Below, piece after piece: positions 33,471 to 41,086 of a DNA stretch of 58,509 bases. The position numbers and the translations under genes are program-made. Below the pieces are notes generated by a model, which saw nothing but the letters and a program-made list of their open reading frames with translations, searched no databases and was not told the DNA's origin. The DNA comes from CAZOWW01 sp964583765 (lineage in GTDB: Bacteria > Actinomycetota > Actinomycetes > Actinomycetales > Kineosporiaceae), in NCBI GenBank assembly GCA_964583765.1, contig CAZOWW010000020.1, positions 1 through 58,509 on the forward strand, in the 5' to 3' direction. The first letter of the stretch is position 1. Every line of letters begins with the position of its first letter.

Positions 33471-35050
33471 CCGGCCGCCGTTCCATCACGGGACCTCGTC
33501 CGTCCGGTACGGCCGGGGGTGCTTCCGGAGGGGGCAGCACCACCACGGACGGCCTCGGCGGGCGGGCCACCGGTCGCCGCACCGGCCGAGGCGCCCTCGC
33601 CGCGGGTGGTGGTCGCAGCATCATGACCTCGGCGGCCTCCCGCCTGTGGTCCCGCGGGGTGATCAGCCTCGGCATCCCGGGGCTGGCGCTGCTCGCGGGC
33701 ATCCAGACCGGCCTGCTGCACCCCTCGTGGACCGGCGCCGACGCCGCGCTCGGGTCCCGGGGAGCAGCCCCGGTGGCGGCCGGCGGCGGGTCGGCGGACG
33801 AGGCCTCGGTGCCCACCGAGCCCGCGGACGGCCTCGGCCCGGATCAGTCCCCGCTGGGACTCACCGGCACGCAGTCCCCGCCCTCCGACGGGATCGTGAT
33901 CGTGGGACTGACCGACCCGGCGACGGGCCAGGACGCCCCCTCCGGCGGGTCGGGTGCCGCGGGGTCCGCGGGCGGCACCTCGCAACTGAACGACCAGGGC
34001 GGCGGAGGTGTCTCGGCCCTGGCCGCCCGCGGGATCCCGCTGCGGGTGTACCAGGCCTACGTCGCGGCGGCCCGGCAGGAGAGCGCCGAGGACCCGAACT
34101 GTCACCTGTCCTGGACAATCCTCGCCGGGATCGGCCGGGTGGAGAGTGACCACGGCCGCCACGGGGGAGCCCGTGCGGGCGCGGACGGCAGGGTGCGCCC
34201 GGCCATCTACGGACCGCTGCTGGACGGGCACCGCGGCGGCAACAGCGTGATCCATGACACGGACAACGGCCGCTGGGACGGCAACGCGAGTTACGACCGG
34301 GCGGTCGGGCCGATGCAGTTCATCCCCGGCACCTGGGCCCGGTTCGGGGCGGACGGCAACGGGGACGGCGTCGCGGATCCGCAGAACGTGGACGACGCCT
34401 CGCTGGCGGCGGCCGACTATCTGTGCGCCGGCACGCTCGACCTGTCCACGGCCCGGGGGCAGCGGATCGCCGTGCTCCGGTACAACCACTCGGACAGCTA
34501 CGTGAGCCTGGTGCTGCGGCTCGCGGCCAGGTACGCCGGCGCCGAGCAGGCCGGGGGCGAGAGCGGGGTCGTCGGGCCGGCGACCGAGGAGCCCGGCAGC
34601 AGCGGCACGGGATCCGGGTCGGGGAGCAGCACGAGCGCCGGGGGATCGGCATCCCGCACGACCTCCGGGCACGCGACGACCACCTCCGGGACCGGCCGCG
34701 CGACATCCACCTCCACCGGTACCCGCACCACAGGGACGTCGTCCACGACCGGTTCGCACCCGACCACGTCGACCTCGGGGAGCTCCACGACCATGCCGAC
34801 CTCGGGGAGTTCGACGACCACCCCGACCTCGGACTCCTCGACGACCTCGGACACGACCACCACGTCCGATCCGGCCTCGACGTCCGATCCGGTGACCACG
34901 TCCGATCCGGCGACGACCTCTGAGCGGATCACGACTTCCGACGCCGGCACGACTTCCGACGCCGGCACGACCTCGGACGGGGCCTCGTCGTCGAGCGCGG
35001 CCTCGACCTCGGGGGCCGGGGCAGACGGCACGACCACCGCAAGCCGGTAG
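33467..35050 (+). CDS. Secreted lytic murein transglycosylase (SLT_2/MltB-like) with Ser/Thr tail
   Basis: 527 aa from the GTG at 33467, overlapping pstB. A basic/Gly-rich N-terminus and a signal or anchor helix (VISLGIPGLALLAGIQTGLL). A catalytic domain at about 180-360: SWTILAGIGRVESDHGRHGG with the catalytic Glu, ASYDRAVGPMQFIPGTWARF, DGNGDGVADPQNVDDASLAA, VLRYNHSDSYVSLVL. The last 165 residues are a Gly/Ser/Thr tail with repeated TTSD.A/P units. It cleaves peptidoglycan glycan strands; in this locus it would open the wall for insertion of the membrane-anchored binding complex. It appears to be the last gene of the unit. Confidence 0.88.
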   Translation: MTGRRSITGPRPSGTAGGASGGGSTTTDGLGGRATGRRTGRGALAAGGGRSIMTSAASRLWSRGVISLGIPGLALLAGIQTGLLHPSWTGADAALGSRGAAPVAAGGGSADEASVPTEPADGLGPDQSPLGLTGTQSPPSDGIVIVGLTDPATGQDAPSGGSGAAGSAGGTSQLNDQGGGGVSALAARGIPLRVYQAYVAAARQESAEDPNCHLSWTILAGIGRVESDHGRHGGARAGADGRVRPAIYGPLLDGHRGGNSVIHDTDNGRWDGNASYDRAVGPMQFIPGTWARFGADGNGDGVADPQNVDDASLAAADYLCAGTLDLSTARGQRIAVLRYNHSDSYVSLVLRLAARYAGAEQAGGESGVVGPATEEPGSSGTGSGSGSSTSAGGSASRTTSGHATTTSGTGRATSTSTGTRTTGTSSTTGSHPTTSTSGSSTTMPTSGSSTTTPTSDSSTTSDTTTTSDPASTSDPVTTSDPATTSERITTSDAGTTSDAGTTSDGASSSSAASTSGAGADGTTTASR

Positions 35051-35124
35051 CCGTAGCGGGTGACGAGGGCTGGTAGCCACAACAGATAGCGGGAGCGGGC
35101 AGCAAGGATTCGAGAGCCAGGATC

Positions 35125-35156
35125 CTCGGGCCGGGGCAGCGAAGCCTCGGCCCGGG
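35125..35156 (+). terminator. Terminator at the end of the pst-type locus
   Basis: A 13-bp stem (two G-U pairs) between 35125-35137 and 35144-35156 with loop AGCGAA, 75 bp after the transglycosylase stop. Confidence 0.55.
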
Positions 35157-35326
35157 GCGGAGACGGGTTCCGGGAGCCGGAACAGGCAGCCGGGCCCGGG
35201 AATCGGGGCGGCTGCGTGCCTCAAGCAGGATCCGCGACCCGCCGACATTCTCCCTGGTGGATCCGCAGGAGGGACGCGGACCGAAGTGGGCACCCGGCCC
35301 CGGCCGGGCGGACGTCGAGGAGCGTC

Positions 35327-36796
35327 GTGGACCCCTGTGCGTGCCGGGTACTCGTCCTGGCCCCGGGCCTGGACGCCTATCAGGCCAAGTTGGTCCACGG
35401 CATGACCCAGGTGTTCTCCCGCCACGGCGTCTCGGTTCTCGTGGGGGTGCACGAGCAACTCGCCCCCGGGCCCTCTCGCTCCCTTCCCGCGCTGGTCCGG
35501 CAGCTGTCCCCCTGCGGGTTCATCTCGCTGAACGGGGTGGGTTCCGCCACGGAGACCGAGCCCGAGGTGCTCTTCCCCGATCTGCCGCGTCCGGTGGTGG
35601 GTATCGGGGTGAACAGCTCGCGGGGCAGCTGGGTGCACGGGGACAACGAGTCCGGTATGCGGGCACTCATGACGCACCTGCTGGACGAGTGCGGAGTGCG
35701 ACGTCCGGCACACGTGCGGGGAATCGCCCATCAGCCCGATGCGGCGGAGCGGGAGCGGGTCTTCCGCGAGGAACTGGCCCGCCGGGGCATCCCGCTCGGC
35801 GCCGAGTTCGTCGTGGACGGCGGATTCGACCGGAACATGGCCTACCACGGTGTTCGTCGGCTGCTGCGTGAGCACCCTGATGTGGACGCCGTGGTGGCGG
35901 CCAACGACCTCTCCGCCATCGGGGCGCTGCGGGCGGTGACCCACGCGGGCCTGCGGGTCCCGGACGACGTCGTGATCACCGGTTTCGACAACGAGGAGAT
36001 CGGTGCACTCACCTGGCCGGGACTGACCACGGTCGACCAGGACCTCGAGGGCCAGGGCCGTGCCGCGGCCCGGGCGCTGCTCGCCGAGATCGCCGGGGCG
36101 GCTCCGTCCGGCGAGGTCGTGGTGCGCTCGCGGCTCGTGCTGCGCGGGTCGACGCGTGCGGCCGGACGCACCCTCGAGGAGCAACTCGAGTCGGCCAAGC
36201 AGATGGCCGAGCTCTCCCGCGGGCACGTCTCGGCGCAGGACGCCGTGCTCGGCCTCCACCGGGTGCTGCATCACTGCTGGACGGTCGACCGGGTCGTGGA
36301 CGCCCTCACCGAGCGGCTCGAGGAACTCGGCGTCGCGCGGTGTCTCGTCGCGGTACACGAGGATCTGCTGCGTGAGGGCCCGCGGCACGGGGATCTGCTG
36401 CCTGAGGGCCTGCCGTGGGGCCCGCCGGACGCGGAACTGCTCGGGAACGGTGTCCGTGGGCCGTCGGGCAACAGCCGGGGAACCTCCGCCCGGGTGATCC
36501 ACCCGGCGGATCCTCCCCGCGTGCGGGTGGTGCTCGACTACCGGGACGGCCGCAGCCTGCCCTCACCCGAGTCACTGCGCCCCGAGGAGATCCTGCACGA
36601 GGTTCTGCATCGCGGATCCGGCGGTGGCACGCTCCTGGTGCAGGAACTGTCCGCAGCCGGTCGCGAGTTCGGCTTCCTGATCTTCGAGCCGGCCGGTGCG
36701 CCGGTGCGCTCGAGCGAGGTGGTGCACGAGAGCCTCGCCCTGGCGCTCGGCTCCATTCTCGTCACCGCGGGCGCCCGCACCGGCCGGGTCGGTTGA
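35327..36796 (+). CDS. LacI-type sensor domain protein without HTH, with C-terminal GAF-like region
   Basis: 489 aa from GTG 35327 (GAGGAG 5 bp upstream). It begins directly with the LacI effector-binding fold: RVLVLAPGLDAYQAKLVHGM, DAVVAANDLSAIGALRAVTH, DVVITGFDNEEIGALTWPGL, TTVDQDLEGQGRAAARALLA. The HTH that would precede it is absent, and no HTH is encoded in the upstream bases. After residue 285 comes a coiled-coil-like helix (EEQLESAKQMAELSRGHVSA) and a domain resembling the GAF-like module found between periplasmic-binding-type sensors and GGDEF or kinase outputs in other bacteria, but no output domain follows. A DNA-repeated GDLL-E-G segment lies at 36360-36410. It probably senses a sugar and acts by protein contacts. 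Confidence 0.75.
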   Translation: MDPCACRVLVLAPGLDAYQAKLVHGMTQVFSRHGVSVLVGVHEQLAPGPSRSLPALVRQLSPCGFISLNGVGSATETEPEVLFPDLPRPVVGIGVNSSRGSWVHGDNESGMRALMTHLLDECGVRRPAHVRGIAHQPDAAERERVFREELARRGIPLGAEFVVDGGFDRNMAYHGVRRLLREHPDVDAVVAANDLSAIGALRAVTHAGLRVPDDVVITGFDNEEIGALTWPGLTTVDQDLEGQGRAAARALLAEIAGAAPSGEVVVRSRLVLRGSTRAAGRTLEEQLESAKQMAELSRGHVSAQDAVLGLHRVLHHCWTVDRVVDALTERLEELGVARCLVAVHEDLLREGPRHGDLLPEGLPWGPPDAELLGNGVRGPSGNSRGTSARVIHPADPPRVRVVLDYRDGRSLPSPESLRPEEILHEVLHRGSGGGTLLVQELSAAGREFGFLIFEPAGAPVRSSEVVHESLALALGSILVTAGARTGRVG

Positions 36797-36802
36797 TGCG
36801 GT

Positions 36803-36838
36803 GGCCGGCCTCCACCCCGGTCGGGCGGTGGGCCGGCC
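36803..36838. terminator. Possible bidirectional terminator between convergent genes
   Basis: Two-part stem, 36803-36809 with 36832-36838 and 36812-36816 with 36827-36831, in the 45-bp gap between stops at 36796 and 36842. Confidence 0.4.
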
Positions 36839-36841
36839 GGC

Positions 36842-37522
36842 TCAGCCCGCGGCCAGCAGGGTGCTCACCAGCCCCTTCTCCTGGGCGAGCGAAGCGCGGG
36901 CCGTGACCAGTACCTCCCGGGACCCCTTGCGTGCCACGACGGTCACCTGGGTGCCGACGACGCTCTTGAGGGTGCTGGAGTACGCCTCGTCACCGAGCCC
37001 GGAGAGATTCGCGGTGGACATGCCGTTGTCGCTGAAACCCGCCTTCGAGGTGGCGAAGCCGTCCGCGGTCTGGTCGGACTGGATCCGCACGATGACGGAA
37101 TGCCCCTTGCCGTCCTTGTACGTGCAGACCACCGTCCCAGGGTTGGAGGTGTTCTCCTCGGGGGCGCCCAGCGACATCCCCAGGGCGTTCCCGACCAGGG
37201 TGGCCGGGGCCTGGGCGCAGCCGGTCCCGGAGCCGCCGGCATCGGTTCCCGTCGGATCCGCGGTGCCGGTGGCAATTGCGGCACCCGTGGTTGCCGAGGA
37301 GCCCGCGGTTGCCGGGGAACCGGTGGAGTCGGTGGTCCCGGTCCCCGCGCCCTCGGCCGCGGGCGTGGAGGCTGCCGGCTCCGCGGTGTTCGAGCCGCTT
37401 CCTCCGCAGGCCGTGAGCACCAGGGCCGCTGCCAGCACCACCGAGCCGGTGAGCGCCGTCCGACGGCAGTGGATCGATCGGCGATCGGTGCGGGTGGGGC
37501 GCGCGTCGCGGGTGAAGGGCAT
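36842..37522 (-). CDS. Secreted lipoprotein, DUF3558-like
   Basis: 226 aa. The N-terminus is basic, then GSVVLAAALVLTACGGS, with a clear lipobox (LTAC) for diacylglyceryl attachment. A Thr/Gly/Ala-rich spacer of about 65 residues leads to a compact C-terminal domain of about 115 residues with two Cys (TGCAQAPATLVGNALGMSLG, GTVVCTYKDGKGHSVIVRIQ, LSGLGDEAYSSTL) that resembles DUF3558-type actinobacterial lipoproteins. Anchored on the outer face of the membrane. Convergent with the LacI-type sensor, divergent from the MMPL transporter. Function unknown. Confidence 0.7.
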   Translation of the reverse strand: MPFTRDARPTRTDRRSIHCRRTALTGSVVLAAALVLTACGGSGSNTAEPAASTPAAEGAGTGTTDSTGSPATAGSSATTGAAIATGTADPTGTDAGGSGTGCAQAPATLVGNALGMSLGAPEENTSNPGTVVCTYKDGKGHSVIVRIQSDQTADGFATSKAGFSDNGMSTANLSGLGDEAYSSTLKSVVGTQVTVVARKGSREVLVTARASLAQEKGLVSTLLAAG

Positions 37523-37808
37523 GGGGAACCTCTCGATGCGGTGCGAGGACGACGACCGAAGCGTGGCCGGAGCTGGTGTCCTGACGGTGGCCTTGTCGAC
37601 AGGGATCGAGCAACGGCCAGCCTATCTCTCACGGTGACCGTTCAATCACCGATAGGTGCCTTGTCCCGGTGAGGATGTGGTGAGGTGCGACGGCATGGGC
37701 CCGTCAAGTATGTGAGGACGGCGACAGGCGGGAGCGGAACCAGTGTCCCGTCGACGACGTTGCCGGGAAGGGCCCGGTCAAGGGCCGACATCCCTCTCAT
37801 CGCCGTTG

Positions 37809-37849
37809 AGTGATCACGGCCATTTACTATCGATGACTGATCGATCACT
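37809..37849. promoter_or_regulatory. Candidate operator upstream of the MMPL transporter
   Basis: The palindrome TGATCGATCA (37838-37847) and a wider inverted repeat AGTGATC (37809-37815)/GATCACT (37843-37849) in an AT-richer stretch between divergent genes. Could bind a TetR- or MarR-type regulator not encoded nearby. Confidence 0.4.
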
Positions 37850-38001
37850 GAAAGGCATCGGGGTGCCGTGAGTGACCGGAATCGCGGGTATCCGGCAACG
37901 TCCGCGGTATCAGGCAGTGGCACCACGAAATCCCGTTTGTGGTGGGTAAGCGAGCAAGTGAGGATGGGCGGGATGACCGCTCCGTGCACCCTGGGGGTTC
38001 T

Positions 38002-40140
38002 GTGACCGAGTCCGCCGCGCGGCTGATCACCGGCAGGCGCGTGAAGTACGTGGTGATCCTGTTCTGGGTCGTCGTGATGACCGTGGGAGGGATGCTCTTC
38101 GGGCGCCTCACGGGCGTCGAGAAGAACGACAGCAAGTCCTGGTTGCCGCCCAAGGCGGAGTCGACGAAGGTGCTCGACGCCCAGTCGGCCTTCGTCTCGC
38201 CCAATCTGATCCGGGCGGTCGTCGTCTACGAGCGCACCTCGGGACTGACCGAGGCCGACAAGGCGAAGATCTCCTCCGACGCCCAGAAGCTGGCGCACCT
38301 GCCGGGCGTGGCCGGGCAGCTCGCTCCGCCGCAGTACTCCGACGACCACCAGGCCGCGGAGATGGTGATCCCCATCGACCTCGGTTCCCAGGGGTGGTCG
38401 AAGATCACCAAGGCCGTCGACCCGATGAAGGACGTCCTGCGTTCCGGGGCGAACGGGCTGTCCTGGCACTTCACCGGGCAGGGTGGGCTGGCCGCCGACC
38501 AGAGCACGGCCTTCGCGGGCATCGACGGGATGCTCCTGTGGGGTTCGCTCGGCGTCGTGGTCTTCGTGCTCCTGGTGACCTACCGCAGTCCGGTGCTCTG
38601 GGTGCTGCCGCTGCTGTCGGCCGGGGTCGCGCTCATCACCGCCGAGGGTGCGATCTACCTGTTGGCCCGGTACGCGGGCCTGACCGTGAACGCCCAGAGC
38701 GCCGGCATCCTCACGGTGTTGGTCCTGGGTGCGGGTACGGACTACGCCCTGTTGCTGATCGCGCGGTACCGCGAGGAGTTGCGCCGGCACGAGAGCCGGC
38801 ACGAGGCGATGGCGGTGGCGCTGCACCGGGCCTGGCCGGCGATCGTCGCCAGCGGTGGCACGGTCGCGGCCGGCATGCTCTGCCTGCTCCTGGCCGAGGT
38901 CAACTCCACCCGGGGACTCGGTCCCGTCAACGCCGTGGGCATCGTCGTCGCCCTCGCCGCGCTGCTCACCCTGCTGCCCGCACTGCTCGTGGTGGCGGGT
39001 CGGTGGGTCTTCTGGCCGTTCGTGCCGCGGGTCGGCACCGTCGAGCCCACGTCGTCCGGGATGTGGTCGCGGGTCGGTAACCGGATCTCCGGTCGGGCGC
39101 GCCTGACCTGGGTCGTCACGGCGGTGGTGCTCGGCGCGATGGCCCTGGGCATCGGACAGCTGAACGCCACCGGACTGACCAACAAGCAGCAGTTCCGCGG
39201 TACCCCGGACTCGATCGTGGGTCAGACGGTGCTGGAGAAGCACTTCCCGGTCGAGGTGGGGGCGCCCATGGCCGTCACCACGGACCCCGCCCACGCCGCC
39301 CAGGTGCGCACGGTCTTCGCCGCCACGAAGGGCATCGATGCCCAGACCGTGACGCCTCCGATGATCAAGAATGGCGTGGCGTTCCTGCAGGGGTCGCTCA
39401 CCGATCCCGCCGACAGCCATGCGGCGCAGCTCACCGTCGATCGCGTGCGTGCCGCAGTGCATGCGGTCCCGGGGGCGCACGCCCTCGCGGGCGGCATCAC
39501 CGCGATCACCATGGACGTGGAGAACGCGGCGACCCACGACCGCGACCTGATCATTCCGATCATGCTGCTCGTGGTGCTGCTCATCCTCGGCGTGCTGCTG
39601 CGGGCGGTGGTCGGTCCCGTGCTGCTCATCGGGACGGTCGTGCTCTCGTTCGCCGCCGCCCTGGGCGCCAGCGCGCTCATCTTCCGGCACGTGTTCGGGT
39701 ACGGCGGTGCGGACACCGCGGTACCTCTCTACGCGTTCGTGTTCCTGGTGGCACTCGGTATCGACTACAACATCTTCCTGATGACCCGGGTCCGGGAGGA
39801 GGCCTCCCGGACGAGCACCCGCCGGGCCGCGGTGATGGGCCTCGCCGCGACCGGTGGCGTGATCACCTCGGCGGGTCTGGTGCTCGCGGGAACGTTCACC
39901 GTGCTGGGGATCCTGCCCGTGACCGCGTTCGCGGAGATCGGGTTCATCGTGGCGTTCGGCGTGCTGCTCGACACCATCGTGGTGCGCTCGATCCTGGTCA
40001 CGGCCCTGACCCTGGACATCGGTCGCCTCATGTGGTGGCCGAGTGCCCGGTTCCGCCGCGAGAACGAACCCGAGTGGGACGCCGCGCTCGCGGGTGAGTC
40101 GCCCGTCCCGGCGTTGGCCGAGGCCGACCGGCCGGTGTGA
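38002..40140 (+). CDS. MMPL family RND-type transporter
   Basis: 712 aa from GTG 38002 (GGGGG upstream); the longer start at 37939 adds only unlikely polar residues. Two homologous halves, each a membrane helix, an extracytoplasmic domain and five helices: first half YVVILFWVVVMTVGGMLFG, then GILTVLVLGAGTDYALLLIA (the TDY proton-relay motif); second half DLIIPIMLLVVLLILGVLLR and VALGIDYNIFLMTRVREEA. The repeated G(T/I)DY motif is diagnostic of MMPL exporters, which move lipids, siderophores or drugs by proton motive force. No accessory gene lies in the same operon. Ends at a bidirectional terminator. Confidence 0.92.
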   Translation: MTESAARLITGRRVKYVVILFWVVVMTVGGMLFGRLTGVEKNDSKSWLPPKAESTKVLDAQSAFVSPNLIRAVVVYERTSGLTEADKAKISSDAQKLAHLPGVAGQLAPPQYSDDHQAAEMVIPIDLGSQGWSKITKAVDPMKDVLRSGANGLSWHFTGQGGLAADQSTAFAGIDGMLLWGSLGVVVFVLLVTYRSPVLWVLPLLSAGVALITAEGAIYLLARYAGLTVNAQSAGILTVLVLGAGTDYALLLIARYREELRRHESRHEAMAVALHRAWPAIVASGGTVAAGMLCLLLAEVNSTRGLGPVNAVGIVVALAALLTLLPALLVVAGRWVFWPFVPRVGTVEPTSSGMWSRVGNRISGRARLTWVVTAVVLGAMALGIGQLNATGLTNKQQFRGTPDSIVGQTVLEKHFPVEVGAPMAVTTDPAHAAQVRTVFAATKGIDAQTVTPPMIKNGVAFLQGSLTDPADSHAAQLTVDRVRAAVHAVPGAHALAGGITAITMDVENAATHDRDLIIPIMLLVVLLILGVLLRAVVGPVLLIGTVVLSFAAALGASALIFRHVFGYGGADTAVPLYAFVFLVALGIDYNIFLMTRVREEASRTSTRRAAVMGLAATGGVITSAGLVLAGTFTVLGILPVTAFAEIGFIVAFGVLLDTIVVRSILVTALTLDIGRLMWWPSARFRRENEPEWDAALAGESPVPALAEADRPV

Positions 40141-40209
40141 GGCGGGCTGACCCGTCACGAGGCGGATCGACCTGCATGAGGCCGGTCCACCGCAGGGGAG
40201 CGTGAGAGG

Positions 40210-40239
40210 CGAGGGGCGACCCGACCGGGTCGCCCCTCG
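40210..40239. terminator. Bidirectional terminator
   Basis: Perfect 13-bp stem CGAGGGGCGACCC/GGGTCGCCCCTCG with 4-nt loop, between convergent stops at 40140 and 40246. Confidence 0.75.
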
Positions 40240-40245
40240 TCGTGT

Positions 40246-40887
40246 TCAGACGGCGAGATCGCGCCAGGGTGTGGCCCGGCGGTCGCGGGCGAGCGGCCTG
40301 CGCGCGCGGGGCAACTTGTCGACGACCAGGTCGTACGACTCGGTCACGAGCTCCTCGAGCAGGCCCTCCGGGAGGTCACCGGGGATGTCCACGGTGATCC
40401 AGTGCCGCTTGTTCAGGTGGTAGCCGGGCTGCACGGCCTCGAACCGCCGTACCAGAGCGGCCGCCAGTTCCGGGTCGCACTTGAGCGAGACCCGGTCCGG
40501 GGACTCCACCGTGCCGTGGCCGCTGAACAGGGCGAAGATCCGACCGCCGATCTTGAAGACGGCGGGCTCGGGGCCGAAGGGGAAGGTCAGCTCCGAGGCC
40601 AGGAGCTGCTCGCACCAGTCGAACAGGTCCTGTACCGCCTGGCCGGGGGCCAGATCATCACTGAGAGCAGAGCCATCCCGGAGATCAGGAGCATCACTGC
40701 GGGCCGGGTCATCGCGGAGAACGGGGTCTTCCCGGCGAACAGGGTCCTCGCTCGGGGCAGGACGGCCGCTGGGCTCGTACCGGGCCGCTCCGTGCCCGTC
40801 CCGCTCGGACGGGACGGGCACGTCACCTGCCGCGGCTCCCACACCGTGCGGGTCGTCGTCCCGGAATGGTTCGTGCGTTGCGATCAC
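40246..40887 (-). CDS. MmcQ/YjbR family protein with disordered N-terminal extension
   Basis: 213 aa. Residues about 85-200 are the MmcQ/YjbR fold (CyaY-like, double-wing): VQDLFDWCEQLLASELTFPF, AVFKIGGRIFALFS, VSLKCDPELAAALVRRFEAV, NKRHWITVDIPGDLPEGLLE. The preceding 84 residues are highly polar with a repeated R-DDP/REDP pattern (PVRREDPVLRDDPARSD) and probably disordered; typical family members are about 115-120 aa, so the extension is unusual. If translation starts nearer residue 78, the core alone would be made, but no good RBS was seen there. The biochemical role of the family is unclear (proposed DNA binding). Confidence 0.8.
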   Translation of the reverse strand: MIATHEPFRDDDPHGVGAAAGDVPVPSERDGHGAARYEPSGRPAPSEDPVRREDPVLRDDPARSDAPDLRDGSALSDDLAPGQAVQDLFDWCEQLLASELTFPFGPEPAVFKIGGRIFALFSGHGTVESPDRVSLKCDPELAAALVRRFEAVQPGYHLNKRHWITVDIPGDLPEGLLEELVTESYDLVVDKLPRARRPLARDRRATPWRDLAV

Positions 40888-40934
40888 GAAGCACCTCCTC
40901 CGGGGGAGGCTAGCGTCGCGCGGTGACGAATCGG

Positions 40935-40969
40935 GGGTGGCCCGGCCCTGGGTAGGGGCCGGGCCACCC
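40935..40969. terminator. Terminator downstream of the CE1-type esterase gene
   Basis: Perfect 14-bp stem GGGTGGCCCGGCCC (40935-40948)/GGGCCGGGCCACCC (40956-40969), 7-nt loop, beyond the minus-strand stop at 41087. Confidence 0.65.
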
Positions 40970-41086
40970 TCCTCCCACCGGCGGCGCGGTTCCGGCGGAG
41001 GTCTCGGTGTGTATCGGACGGATCGTTCGTGGGGCTGGATCGTTCGTGGGATCGGGGCTCGGGTCGGCTGCCCCGGGGGCCAGGGG

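Noticed and set aside
33446..36502. 1018-codon minus-strand open frame
   Set aside because: Shadow of the transglycosylase and LacI-type sensor genes.
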